A stretch of 64,000 nucleotides of DNA, from NCBI GenBank assembly GCA_016647705.1, contig CM028329.1:12859910-12923909 (forward strand). Direction: 5' to 3'. Position 1 is the first letter of the stretch, and every line of letters starts with the position of its first letter. The DNA is from Eucommia ulmoides. Its lineage: Eukaryota; Streptophyta; Magnoliopsida; Garryales; Eucommiaceae. Shown one piece after another: positions 22,333 to 35,953 of the stretch. The translations under genes and the position numbers were made by a program. Below the pieces are notes generated by a model. That model searched no databases. It had not been told where the DNA came from and saw only the letters and a program-made list of their open reading frames with translations.

Positions 22333-25300
22333 ATGGACCGATTCCTAGACAATTTCAGTGTTCTGAATTCATTTGTGACAACAGTTTTTCTAGGTTCAAC
22401 AATGATGTCTGTGGGTTCTTCGCTCATTATCAATGCCAAAGAAGGTTCAGATCCTACCTCCACTACTGTTACCCTTTCTATTGCAGATTTGATTTCGCTC
22501 CTACATCATATCTTCTCCAAAAATGATACAAACATTTTCCCTGCTCTCTCACTTACTGGAGGTAGCTCTTCTTGGTTCTTTGATTCTGCCTGTTGTAATC
22601 ATATGACATTTGATCCAAACATTTTTTTAATCAAACTCTCTGCTATGAATATCCTTAGTATTCATATCGCTGATGGTTCTCAAATGCGTGCTACTCATAC
22701 CGATCAGGTTTCTACTTCCCATTTTTCTATTCCTGACACGTAGTTGATTTTGAAACTCACCTTAAATCTCTTGTTTGTTGAGCAACATTGTGAATTGGGA
22801 TTTGAAGTCATATTTTCTAATAGTGATTGTCGTGTATAGGATTCTCGGACAAGAGAAACCCTTGGGACTGGTCGTAAAGTTGGACGTCTATTTGAACTCA
22901 ACAATTTACACCTTCTATCTCCAACTCCACCCCCACCACAACCACGTGTCCCTTCATTAATTTGTGCAACCTCACCACCACCATCAGTATCCTCATCCTT
23001 ATTATCATCCTTATCTCTACAGCCACCAATGTTTCTATCATTTAGGTTCAATTCAACATGTGTACTTTAAATGTATCCATTGCCAACTTGCAAAACAACC
23101 ATCCCTACCTTTCAAAGGGAGTCAGTCCATTTCCCTTGCACCCTTTGATCTAGTTCACTCTGATATATGGGGGCCTTCTCCTCATGCCTCGATGGGTGGT
23201 TGTCGTTACTTTGTTATCTTTGTGGACGACTACTCTCGATATACATGATTGTTTTTTTATGAAACATCGATTCGAACTATTCCAAATATACTTTGAGTTT
23301 TTCTCTATGGTTCAAATCCAAATTTCTAGAAATATCAAAGTTTTTCGCTCAGATAATGCAATGGAATACAAGGATCATGCCTTTCTTAACCTGCTTCACA
23401 AAAATGGCATGCTCTCCCATTGTTCGTGTCCTAGTACATTCTAACAAAATGAACGAGCCGAACGCAAACATTGACATATTCTTGACATAATTTGTGCTCT
23501 CCTCATTTTTTCATCATGTCTTGAGTGTTTTTTAGGTGATGCTGCCTTCACAGCCGTTTACACAATAAATCGTATCATTTCCGCTACAATCCAGAACCAG
23601 TCTCCATTTGAGCGTCTTTTCGGTAAACCTCCTGATTACTCTAAACTCAGAGTTTTTGGTTGCGCTTGTTTTATTTTTCTCAAACCACATGAACACAACA
23701 AACTAGAACTAAGGGCACGTCTGTGCTGTTTTCTTGGATATGGCATCAAATATAAAGGGTATCGGTGCTGAGATCCTATTTCTAAAACTCTTCGTATCTT
23801 GGGACATGTCATTTTTTGAGAACATCAAATGTTTTCATCCTTACGGTCATTTGACATGTCAACCATCACCAACTCCATATTCTTTACTGATCCATCCATT
23901 GAGTTGTTTCCCGAGGATACAATTTCGGGTACTGTTGAGTTCACTCTAATATCACCAGTTGAGCCTAGTCTTTCACCTTATGCTGAGTTCGCCCCAGAAT
24001 CACCAGCTGAACCCACTCCAGAACCATCAGCTGATCTTACCCCTCCAACTTTAGTGACCATGCTTGGGACTTTTCCTGTGGTAAATGATTCTGTACCGAC
24101 TGCCTCTGAGACCTATGCTCCAAATCACCCTCACTGCTCTACTAGGATAACTCATCCTCCACCTTACCTTACTGATTTCCATTGCTTTTATACTATACTT
24201 CATCTGCATGAGCCTTAATCCTATAAGGATGCTAGAACTAGTCCTCTTTGGCAGAAAGTAATGGACAAAGAATTTAAGGCCTTCACCAAAACTCACACCT
24301 GGGATATTGTTGATCTACCCCCTTGAAAAACTCCTATTGGGTGAAAATGGGTGTTTAAGATCAGAACGCTTTCTGATGGCTCTGTTGAATGATATAAAGC
24401 CCGACTTGTTGTCAAGGGATTTGCTCAAGAATATGGTATTGACTACGAAGAGACATTTGTCCTAGTGGCGAGGCTCTCATTTGTCCGTATACTTCTTGCC
24501 GTTGTTATCATTCGAAAATGGACTATATTTCAAATAAAGGTAAAAAATGTATTTCTTAATGGTAATCTTCTTGAGGAAGTCTATATGCAAACCCTTCCCG
24601 GTCTGGCTGCTCCTAGAAATAAAGTTTATTACCTTCGCTGTACCCTATATGGTTTGAAACAAGCTCAACGTGCCTGGTTCACCAAATTCAATACTAACAA
24701 CTAGTGCCCATGATTCGACTTTGTTTATTTACCACACTGCCAATGATATTATTCATTTTTTATTGTACGTGGATGACATTGTTATTACTGGAGATGATCT
24801 ACGTGGTATTTCTGAACTCAAAACGTTTCTCAGTAGATAATTCGAGATGAAAGATCTTGGTATGCTCACCTATTTTCTTGGCCTCGAAGTCTCATCCGGT
24901 TCAGATGAATATTTTCTATCTTAGGCCAAATATGCCTCAAATCTCCTTTCCATGGGTGAGATTACTGGCTCAACCACTGCCACTACTCTTCTCGAGCCAA
25001 ACGTCAGACTTATTCCACTCGATGATTCATCTCTTCAGGATGCCACTCTATATCGCCAACTGGTTGAAAGTCTTTTATATCTTACTATCACTTGCCCCCG
25101 ACATTACCAATGTCGTTCATCAGGTCAGTCAGTTCTTGTCAGCTTCTCGGACCACCCATTACTCGGTTGTTCTTCACATCCTTTGGTATGTCAAGGGTAC
25201 TTTATTTCATGGACTTCATTTCTCAGCTCAGTCTACTCTCATCTTACAAGTTTATTCTCATATCGATTAGGCTGGAGACCCCATCGATAGACGTTCAACC

Positions 25301-25712
25301 ATCGGTTACTGTTTCTTCTTGGGTAACTCTATTATTTCCTGGTGTAGTAAAAAATAAACTGTGGTTGCTCGCTCCAGCACTGAAGCTAAATATCATGCCA
25401 TGGTTGATGCAACTCAAGAACTTCTCTGGCTACTTGCAGACATGGGCATCTCTTCTCCTACTACCACTACCCTTACACTGTGATAATATGAGTGCCATTC
25501 AAATCATGTACAACGATGTCTTCCACAAGTATACAAAATACATCGAGATTAATTACCACTTCATTCATTATCATATTCTCCATAATACGGTTCGTCTACA
25601 ATCCATCAGTTCAGCCGATCAGATAACAAAGATTTTCACTAAGGTTCATCCACCCGGACGCTTTCACTCTCTGGTTTCCAAACTCAAGTTCATCTCCTAC
25701 TTTCCATCTTAA
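22333..25712 (+). pseudogene. Copia pol remnant: protease, integrase, RT, RNase H
   Basis: Protease active site WFFDSACCNHMT (Asp at 22582). A GAG-pre-integrase region follows, with a stop at 22741. Integrase: CIHCQLAK zinc-binding half near 23075, then catalytic Asp 23162-23164 (HSDIWG), Asp 23352-23354 (RSDNA) and Glu 23460-23462 (AERK). The last two are 35 residues apart, the usual DD35E spacing, but a stop sits just before the Glu. RT: WVFKI near 24346, VFLNG near 24550, intact YVDD at 24766-24777. RNase H: STEAKYHA near 25380. At least eight stops or frameshifts separate these motifs, so the polyprotein is dead although the catalytic triads survive in pieces. Confidence 0.88.
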
Positions 25713-25725
25713 GTTTGAGGGAGGA
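25713..25725 (+). other. Copia polypurine tract
   Basis: GTTTGAGGGAGGA directly before the TGTTAATG start of the 3' LTR. It would prime plus-strand DNA synthesis. Confidence 0.75.
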
Positions 25726-25882
25726 TGTTAATGTAATAATGGGCTTGGTCTACTTGACTCATTAGGGCAAAACCCTAACCATCATTTCCCTATAAATACT
25801 TGTGTATAATTTTGTATTCTTGTATCGTTTTCCTGGATATCAATACATTGTTCATGTTCCACACTTCTCAATTATCTTAACA
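25726..25882 (+). repeat. Copia 3' LTR
   Basis: Starts TGTTAATGTAATAATGG and ends CTTAACA. The TATAAATACTTG and CAATACATTGTTCATG blocks match the 5' LTR. Confidence 0.9.
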
Positions 25883-26070
25883 CATCCATTAAGCCTCTGA
25901 TTGAATTGAAAATGAATGTGTAAGTGAAATAACCCGGCGATAATATTTGTTTCTTCAGTCTCCTGTCTGTTTGAATTCAATTTTAATTTTTGAATTGGAT
26001 TTCATTCATTAAGCCTTCGATTGATTTGAAAAGAAATGGGTAAGTGAAACTATCCAACGACAATATATGT
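25883..26070 (+). repeat. Diverged tandem duplication of about 120 bp flanking the copia insertion
   Basis: CATTAAGCCTCTGATTGA...GTAAGTGAAATAACC (25886) recurs as CATTAAGCCTTCGATTGA...GTAAGTGAAACTATCC (26006). The second copy keeps an uninterrupted form of the insertion site, because GGATTTCATTCATTAAGCC (25997-26015) joins the left and right flanks. Confidence 0.8.
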
Positions 26071-27157
26071 TCTCTCACCAAGAGCAGTTGAAATTGAAAA
26101 ACAAAATTGAAATCGAAATTTGCTGGATTCTTTCTCCGATTACAAATTCTAGGGTTGTAACTCTCTTCACAATCGAAGGAAGAAAAGCTGTTGTTGGTCC
26201 TTTTGGTCATTCTGGGTGAGAAAATCTATGGGTCTCTCAAGTTCGTACTACCCACTACCACCTCCTGGTCCTTCCGGTCCATCTGATCCTTACTACTCTT
26301 ATCTTAATCTTGGTCCCTATTAATGGAGAGTTTTAATGGTTGTAATATTTAAAAGATTGTTCCATTTGAAGATACAATGATATTGTGATAGTTAACTATT
26401 AGGTTTTGGATGATTTAGATGCTAAGCAAATTTGCACTTTGGATGTTTTGATATCTGATGTTTTGACAATTCTAAATTTAAGTTATCTATAATTTCATCT
26501 TTATCTCATAGTGATCCATAAAACTTTATAATAAACTGCGTAGTATGTTTGTTATTATCTTTATGATATTAACATATATTACATGAAACTATACTAATAG
26601 TTAATAATTGTTCTATTTGGTTAAGTTGGAGCATGCAATTAATTTCATCACAAAATATTGAGTTATTATTCTTCATAGTTTTATTAATTTTTTTTTTAAG
26701 TAAGGCGATTTCATAAATCTAGACCACAATTAAAATTGTGTTTTTCTTCAATAAATCAATATTTCTTTTAAGATCTAATATTTGCTTGGAAATCATATCA
26801 AAATGCTTTAAAAGAAAAATGAAGTTTTTTCATTGCAAGTAATATGATATTACAAATATTTCAATTCACCCTTACTTTTTAAGATGGCAAATGGAGAGAG
26901 ATTTGCATGATGTTTTCTTTCTATAGAGAGGAAGAAAATTTGTAAGTTAAAATTTTTTCAAATGGGGAGAATTTTTTTAATATGTCTTCTATACATTGCA
27001 CTGGATATCTTGAACATCACTATTTTGTATTAGAAAGTGTAATATTTACGATGTTTAAATTGAACAAAACCCATCCTCATATTCAGAGAGAGTGTGGTTA
27101 TTAATATTACTTTTGAGAAAACACCAAATTAATTGTCATCATAAAAAAGAATAAGAT
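26070..27157. other. No recognisable gene
   Basis: AT-rich, short ORFs only. A Pro/Ser-rich reading at 26230-26320 has no context. Confidence 0.4.
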
Positions 27158-27675
27158 TGTTGACCCTTAAGACATTATTTGATATTTTGATGAAAACAAT
27201 TAACTTAGATGTTTTAAGGGACTAATGGTTTTATTGAATATTTCTTTCAAAGTTTAATTCTAGTATTTAAATGAGAATAAATGAGAAAATATTTTGGAAG
27301 ATCAATTTGATTGCAATGGAAGCTACTGAAGACATTTTGAAAGATTTTTTTTTATATTACTAGATAAAACAACTTAATTTTTTTAGGGATAACAATTCAA
27401 ATCGAAAAGATGGGTGACCGAATGAAACTGAACCAAACGATTTGGTTTTGAAATCGACTAAATGGTTTTGCTTGCAGTTTTCGTTTTGAAATTAGCAAGC
27501 GAAGTGATTTTGGTTTTGGGATAGTAACCGTGAAACTGAACCGCGCAATTGAACCACATAACTGATATTTTAGATATATTTTTATGATATATATACCCTC
27601 ACTTTTTAATTTATTTACAGTTTATCCCCTAGTATATATAAATAGTTTTTTATTTATTTATGGTTTAACCCCTAA

Positions 27676-27886
27676 TATATATGCATTGCCAATGCATAGT
27701 GCATATTGCATTTGCTAAGACCTTTACAAAGTGCATAATGCATAGTGCACAATGCCTTGCATGCATTGTCAAGACATTTGCAAAGTGGACAATGCATAGT
27801 GCATATTGCATGATGCCTTGCATGCATTGCCAAGACACCTTGCCAATGCATAGTGCACAATGCTTTGCATGCATTGCCAATGCAGT
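27676..27886. repeat. Palindrome-rich minisatellite (AATGCATAGTGCA units)
   Basis: Units built from AATGCATAGTGCAYAATGC and TTGCATGCATTGYCAAGAC recur about every 60-70 bp. Because TGCATGCA and GCATAGTGC are near-palindromes, both strands show similar Met/His/Cys-rich ORFs. These are artefacts of the repeat. Confidence 0.8.
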
Positions 27887-28218
27887 TGATTATTGAGATA
27901 GTGTTTGGAGACTTTGATTTGTATTATTGTGACGATTATCTATCGTTGAATTTCAATTATGGTTAGGAACGTTTATTGTAACAATTAATAGTTGTGTAGT
28001 TTGGTTTTGTTTTTCGGATTTTTTTTTTTTATATTTTAGTTATTTTTTTGTTTATATATAAAAAATAACGGTCCACGGCTTCGCGGTTTTGTTTTTTATT
28101 TTGGTTTTTTATAAAAATAAAAATAAAATCTTAAATGATTTCACGGTCGTGCAATTTTGGTTTTGAATTTGTATAAAGTTAAATGGTTCGGTTTTAAAAC
28201 CGTTTAAAAAAAAAACGA

Positions 28219-28250
28219 GGGTTTTGGTTTTGGTTTTGGTTTTGGTTTCG
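28219..28250 (+). repeat. (GGTTTT)n short array
   Basis: Five consecutive GGTTTT-type units near the end of the hAT-like element. This is typical of hAT subterminal sequence. Confidence 0.7.
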
Positions 28251-29982
28251 GCATATGTCTAATGGTTTATGGTTTTGTATGAAACCGGACCGAATCCGAA
28301 CCATTAACATCCTTAATTCTTTCTACACTCTTAATGCACCCGATTAGGATCATGCATAACACATAATAATTTTATTTGATAAGTTTATATGCATTTATGA
28401 TCATGGTAAGAAGTGATAAAATTAATATATAAAGTCTTTCTAAATATATGATCATTCAAAGTTTTGAAAAAGTACAAAAATAGTGGAAAAGCCTATTTCG
28501 GTCGACCGATAGGCATTTCGGTCGACTACCAAATACAGGTCCCAGAGATTTGGGTTCTAAGCCATTTCAGTTGACTGGTAAACTGGATGGCAGATTCAAA
28601 TAGTAAATCTGTCGACTGAATAAAGATTTCAGTTGACCGAATTTGTTTGAAAACAGTTAGATTTGAATGTTTGGATTAAACAGTCGACTAACCTCTATTT
28701 CGGTTAACCACTTTGTCTTGTTTTTTAATTTGACTTGCACGTTTTTCAAAGATCTTCCATCTATATTTTCAGCATATGAAAGTTAGAAAATCATATTTTA
28801 TTGGCTAAACATGATTTTTCAAAGATATCATATATATTTTAAAGATTTTATTATTTAGTGCATATATTTTTTGATTTTGTGATTTTTATCAAGAATTTTT
28901 TTTTTTCTATCATTTTTGGGTTTAAATCAAATTATTTTTGGGAATAAATTGAATGTTTTAGAAGTTGGCTACTATATATCAGATTTATATAAAGGGTCTA
29001 TACGTGCTATTTTTTTATATATCTTTTTAAAAACTATTCGTTATAAGTTATCTTTAATTACTCTTTACATAGACTTACGAATTTCAATTTTAAATCATTC
29101 GGAATGAGAAAAAGATATTACATTTTTATAGAGAGAAAAGTGATTGCTCTGAAAAATATTTTTGAGACTATATTTTGAGAGTATTCTTGATCTAGAAAAA
29201 GACGTTCTTTGCAAAAATCAAGTTTACTATGCAACTATCGTTAGCAATATCTTTCTTGAGAAAATTTTAGTGAGATCTCTCTAATTATATTTGTGTGCTC
29301 AAAATTATTATGCTTTAATTGATATATACATTTCCATTTTTGAGCTAGTTAAATTTGTGATAAAATTGTTTTTGCTGAAATTACTGAAAATTCTCTAAAA
29401 CAATTTTTTCTGATATCTGGTTGTAAACTGTATTTGAGCATATTTTGATAATTTTCCAGATTTAGTCTCTCACACTTTGTATATACACTTTTATCACTAA
29501 TGTCGGGACATTAATTGAGTTTATTCTGAATTAAGTTGATAGAAGCTCTTGTGAGAATAAACAAAATACTTTTTGTATTCGTGAGTTGTAGCTTAAACCT
29601 AAAGGTAATTGATTTAAGTGAGAGTGTTGATTAGGTATAAAAGGACCTTACCTAATCAGGGAGTAAAAATGTAATTCTTACGTGAGAAAAGAATTAGTGT
29701 GTAAGGTTTGATTCTTATCGAGAAAAAGAATTAGGATTGGTTAATGGATTCGGATTCCCTGTGAGAGCTCATGAGAGTGAACGTAGGCAAGAGTAGTTTA
29801 TCGAACCACTATAAATTTTGTGTGTTAATTTCTCTATCCCTAAACTCTTTGTGTATACATACTTAGTAATTCACGTTTTCACATATTAACAAAGATAAAA
29901 ATTGATTAGGATTAGTTGGATTTGATTCTTAACTTTTAACTACCCAATTCAATCCACTATTTGGTAGATTTTTGGGCTAACA

Positions 29983-31058
29983 ATGTTGACTTTTCAAATT
30001 TGTCCTTAAGATGTTTTAATTGAACATCAAGATCTAATTAGGAATTACATAAATCAATTAATACCCTTTTTTACCCTCCTGGAAAAATTAACTGACCTCT
30101 ATGAGATCAATTAAGTTATATATATATATATATATTTTTTAATGAATTTCCAAAATGCCCTTAATAGGTTCCGAGCTCAATTAAACCATAGCAGAATACT
30201 AATTGGCCATCAATTTCTCCCATTTTTCAAAATAACATATTTGAAATTTCTATTCTTTAAAAAAAAAAAGATTTTTTGCAAAAAAAAAAAGAAAGTGAAA
30301 GTTTGGATTTTTCCCTTTAGGACCATTGAAAAATAAACTTTGAAAGGAGAAGCTACTAAAATTAATGCAATCAGCATGACAAAATACGATATCTACAATA
30401 AGGTTTAATTGGTAATTATTTGCGGTACAACGACGGAATTTAACCTAAGGGGTTATAGTGCTACTTTTACAAAGACAGAGGGGCCATCTTTTCATTTCGT
30501 AAATAACAAGGGGTGTAATTGAAATTACTCAATTTTGGGGGTTCCCCAAAGTATTTTTTTTTTTTTTTTTCAATTTGGAGGTATATTAGAAAGTTTATCC
30601 CAAAAAATTGATGGCATGAGCATCATTAAATTTCAAACCTCCACTAATAGCATGGACAACTTTCTAAATAATCCAATGGTGAGAGAAAGAGAGAGAGTAC
30701 TATGGGAAGCAAAAATAGTGGGTATACTTGATTTAGACAAACCTCAAGGGCAGTACATGAAACTTTCCCAATAAGCAAATGGAGTACTGCATCTTGATAA
30801 TGCTAGAATGAGTTAATCAACTCTTTGATGATATAAGAATTGAATTAATATGTAACCCGATATCAGCCTCTCTTTCTAAAGACCTGTTTATTTATTCTCA
30901 TGCTGAACGGTATTTGACCAATACCACATCAGTATTTCAAGAGTTTATCCTAAATTTTACATGTATTAATCAAGAATTTAGAAGTCGGGATCATCGGCCA
31001 AATTCCAACGTTATCACATCTAATAGCTGAGAATGAAATTCCTGGACAGAATATTTTA
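29983..31058. other. No recognisable gene
   Basis: AT-rich, with (AT)n at 30118-30137 and oligo-A/T runs (30260-30290, 30554-30570). The plus ORF at 30535-30774 spans an oligo-T run and has no motif. Confidence 0.4.
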
Positions 31059-31554
31059 GGCCCCATTTGGTAACCACTCTCATCCCAAAAAATTTCATCC
31101 CATTCCAATATTTTTATTGGGCATAGCGTTTGGTAACCACTTCTATTTTTTTGTTTCCATTCTCATCCCATTCTAAAATGAGAATTGTGCCCATTTTTTC
31201 TTAAAATTTGAGAAACCAAAAAAAAAAATGTTTCTAAAAATTCTCATTCCATTTCAAAAAATTAAAGAGGGCCACCACCGCCGTTTATCCACCGGCCGAC
31301 CACCGCCGCCGGTCAACCACCGTCAGCCTTCGGCCGGCCACTGCCGCCGCCGTCGGCCAAAAAAATAAATAAAATGTTCTCAAAACAAAACAAAAATTCT
31401 TGATTTTAGGATAAAATCGTTACCAAAAGCGATTCTGTTCTCAAAATAAATAAATAAAAATCATCGTTACCAAACGCGATTCTAGTCTCAAGAAGAAAAC
31501 AAAATTCTCATCTCACTGCATGGGATGGGAACAAAAATGGTTACCAAACGGGCC
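31059..31554. mobile_element. PIF/Harbinger-like MITE with TTA duplication
   Basis: 496 bp with terminal inverted repeats GGCCCCATTTGGTAACCA and (complement of the right end) GGCCCGTTTGGTAACCA, flanked on both sides by TTA (31056-31058, 31555-31557). The interior has a CCGCCGCCGG-rich core and no ORF. TTA duplications and GGCCCCGTTTGG ends are the hallmarks of PIF/Harbinger-derived MITEs. Confidence 0.82.
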
Positions 31555-31739
31555 TTAGGTGCGATCTTTACTGGCACTCTAACCATAAATCTTGATTAAT
31601 TGGATGAAATGGATTGTGTATTGTTGGTCATCACTTACGGAATCCTTTTATCATGCCAATAATGGTCGACTACGCACTAAACAAATTTCAATTACGACAT
31701 TATCACCATGTGGGCAACTACTGTATTTGGAAATGGCAG

Positions 31740-32190
31740 TGGATTGATTGAGAGTTTGATAGAATAGAAATAAGGATGAATGAAATGGGAGAAGAAATAT
31801 AATGAATTTGTCGATCAAATCACTATTTTATTTGGTTGTTATGGAATGAGAAAATGAATGAAATAATAAAATATAACAAAATTTTCATACTGTCTTTTTA
31901 GATATCAATTTTGGATACTAATAAATTATTTTAAAAAAAAAATAATTGCAAAATAGATTATTTCTAACAATAAGGATGAATTTTTGAGAATGAACTTTTG
32001 TAGAAATTATTTTTGATTCCATTAAACTGGGTTGATTCCGGTCCATGAACTATGAAATTCAATTCTATTATATTTCATTACAATATAATCAAATTTTTAA
32101 TTTTATTGGACAACCAAATAAGGAGATCGAAATCAACGGTGGCATAAAAGTCATTCCACCCCGATTCCATTCAACAAAAAAAACACACAT
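31740..32190. mobile_element. Possible MITE upstream of the BBE-like gene
   Basis: Begins with AATAAGGATGAATGAAATGG-like sequence and ends with CATTCCACCCCGATTCCATT, whose complement is similar. The inverted repeats are loose and no duplication was located. Confidence 0.3.
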
Positions 32191-32234
32191 TAAAAGTTGC
32201 TTGTGCAACCCAATTCGTTAATGGTTGGCTTCCA

Positions 32235-32246
32235 AGTTTTATAAAT
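32235..32246 (+). promoter_or_regulatory. Alternative TATA-like box
   Basis: TTTTATAAATTT, about 240 bp before the BBE-like start codon. Use of this box would give a 5' UTR of about 220 nt. Confidence 0.3.
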
Positions 32247-32390
32247 TTTGCGTTAAGAAACGTTCTGTTTTGGCTTTCAAGAGAATTCTCTGCAGTTGAT
32301 TTGGACTTCCCCGGTGCATCCAACCACAAAACTGGGAAGTTGGAAGCTGGGATTCAACCCCACCCCACCCCAAATCATCAATTTTCTAGA

Positions 32391-32398
32391 TCACGTGA
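32391..32398. promoter_or_regulatory. G-box (TCACGTGA)
   Basis: Perfect 8-bp palindrome with the CACGTG core, 89 bp before the BBE-like start codon. Such boxes bind bZIP and bHLH factors, often for light, ABA or stress control. Its function here is inferred from position only. Confidence 0.5.
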
Positions 32399-32417
32399 CA
32401 TTAGCATCAAGTCATGA

Positions 32418-34115
<1,698 letters not shown>

Positions 34116-34461
34116 AGCGTGTTATAGGTCGCGAGCCCTCTTGATTGCACTACATTGTAATGTTTACTACTTTCATGGTTATTCATCAAATGTAAGTTTA
34201 CAAGTAATGACATCTTCACGGGGGGACATTGGGCGAAGCTTTATGATTTGTTCGGGGCAACGCTTAAAACCCTATGACATTGGCGTAAGCCCCACCATAC
34301 ATGAACTTTAATATTTGAAAAATATTATATATAATTATAAAATATTGAAAAATAATTAAAAATAATTTATATGAAAAATAAATATAGAGAAAATAATAAG
34401 ATGAAAAACATTATAAATCATAAATAGTAATTTAATTGAAATTCTATTTCTCATATGAGGG
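34116..34461 (+). other. 3' flank of the BBE-like gene
   Basis: Non-coding and increasingly AT-rich. AATATT/AATAAT-type runs from 34310 could serve as polyadenylation signals, but no single site stands out. The last 8 bases, TATGAGGG, are the left copy of a target duplication. Confidence 0.5.
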
Positions 34462-35060
34462 CAGGATTGTAAACGAGCCGAGCCGAGTATTAAGTGTTCA
34501 AGCTTGGTTCATTTATTTTTCAAATTATTCTAGTTCGAGCTGAGCCTGAAACCTTATGTTCAAACTTGGTTCGTTTAATAATCGAGCTGCTCGCGAGCTT
34601 TTTCGAGCTTTATTTTATTTTATTTATAAATATTTATTAATTAAATTTTAATGTTTAAGAACTACATCAATAATATAATTTTTTAATAAAATTAGTTATT
34701 TATAATTATTTTTTTAAAATCCATATACAAAATTTAAATATTTAAATAATGAGCGAAACAAGATATAGAAATTATAAATAATCAATGTAAATTAACAAAT
34801 AATCAGTCTATACATATAATAAATAAATAATATTTTAGTGTTCGCGAACATGAAAATGAGCTCGCGAACAGACTCGACTCGTTTTGGCTTTGTTCGCGAA
34901 CAACAAACGAGTAGCTCGCGAACAAGCTCGGCTCGGTTCGTTTATTAAATGATCATTTTTTGAAGCTCGAGCTCGGCTCGTTTATTTTAATAAACGAGTT
35001 CGAATAAGCTTTTTTCGAGCCGAACCAGAGTTGTTCATGAACGGTTCGTTTACAGCCCTT
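34462..35060. mobile_element. hAT-type non-autonomous element with exact 8-bp duplication
   Basis: 599 bp. Left end CAGGATTGTAAACGAGCC and the complement of the right end, AAGGGCTGTAAACGAACC, match at 14 of 18 positions. TATGAGGG flanks it exactly on both sides (34454-34461, 35061-35068). Subterminal GAGCTCG/CGAGCT repeats are typical of hAT elements. No transposase. It lies about 350 bp downstream of the BBE-like stop codon. Confidence 0.9.
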
Positions 35061-35068
35061 TATGAGGG

Positions 35069-35953
35069 CAACCTATTTAGTGGTGCTACTAATTATTATT
35101 CTTTATTTTGTTATTTATTCTCTAACAAATAATAATCTTCCTCGAATTTTAGCCAAAAACTCCAAAATTTTCCTTTATGAATTTAAAAAGAAATATTAAT
35201 TAGAGGAAACCGTTTATTTCCAAATAAAACATAAAAACATCACATGGCTTAACCTTAGTTATCCTGAATCCACAATTTTCCTATTTCCGCCGCCGTCAAC
35301 CTCTGTTTCCTCATCTGAATGATAACCTTTGCCACCCCAAACCTTGATTGCACCTCCGACCTTCAAGTTTCGTCATCGGCGAAATGATGAAGATAAAGAT
35401 GAACACACAAAACATATGCAAAATCAAGTTTCATCTCTCTTAATTTTTCTGGTGATGAATTTATAGGGCGTAAGTCTTGTCGAACTTTGGCCAGGGTGAA
35501 GTTAGGCATCGCCCACAGCATCTAGGCGCATGCCCACTTGGAAAATTGCCCCATTTATTGTCCCGAAGCAGTTTAGGATCGCCCCGCCTATGGGCAAGCC
35601 CTATTGACGTGCCCCGATTTTCCAGAAAAATAGTAAATTTAATTTTTTTTTGCGTTTTATGGAAAATAAATGATAAATGATGAGAGAGGTTTTTAAAGCA
35701 TCGATTTTTTCATAAAAATACTTAAGCCATTTAAAAAAAAGGAAAAAAAAAAAAATCATCCCCTAGCTTTGAGTTTAAATAGTCTGCTAGGTCACTGATT
35801 TTTTTTTTGGAAAATAATTTGAAAAATGGCTTAAGTAAAATTTTGACTACAAAAAACACAGTCCAACCAGATATTCATTTTAAAAAGTTCAGAGGTCAGT
35901 TACGCTCAGGAAAGATGTTAGGCACCCCAAAATGCCCGTCCAAAGAAGATATA
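35069..35953. other. No recognisable gene
   Basis: AT-rich, oligo-A runs near 35735. The plus ORFs 35477-35680 and 35807-36004 have no domain and the latter runs into LTR A. Confidence 0.4.

Larger units (their letters stand above)
20998..25882 (+). mobile_element. Ty1/copia retrotransposon, complete but degenerate
   Basis: 4,885-bp element with 5' LTR 20998-21138, primer site 21139, polypurine tract 25713-25725 and 3' LTR 25726-25882. The 5-bp flanks are CATCT (20993-20997) and CATCC (25883-25887), a target duplication with one mismatch. Order of domains is protease, integrase, RT, RNase H, as in Ty1/copia. Short LTRs (141 and 157 bp) fit compact plant lineages. Stops and frameshifts in every domain make it inactive, yet both LTRs and the flanks are still recognisable. 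Confidence 0.88.
27384..28315. mobile_element. hAT-like non-autonomous element inside L1c
   Basis: Left end TAGGGATAACAATTC and the complement of the right end, TAAGGATGTTAATGG, are imperfect inverted repeats of the TAGGGATG type typical of plant hAT elements. The interior is rich in CGGTTTT/GAACCG segments as in known non-autonomous hATs. Flanks are T-rich and the 8-bp duplication is not clean. No transposase is present. Confidence 0.5.
27158..29982 (+). mobile_element. L1-family LTR (copy c), interrupted by a hAT-like element
   Basis: Starts TGTTGACCCTTAAG and ends TTTTTGGGCTAACA. Removing the insertion at 27384-28315 leaves about 1.9 kb, close to the 2.09 kb of copy b. It includes the GTCGAC-rich segment (28490-28720) and the A/G-rich repeats (29630-29760). 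No primer site follows, so it is probably a solo LTR, though no matching 5-bp flanks were found. Confidence 0.65.

Noticed and set aside
27665..27896. Met/His/Cys-rich ORFs on both strands, resembling a small metal-binding protein
   Set aside because: Artefact of the near-palindromic minisatellite. No start context, and the same reading on either strand.
28219..28250. GGTTTT array as an interstitial telomere
   Set aside because: Plant telomeres are TTTAGGG. The array is part of hAT subterminal sequence.
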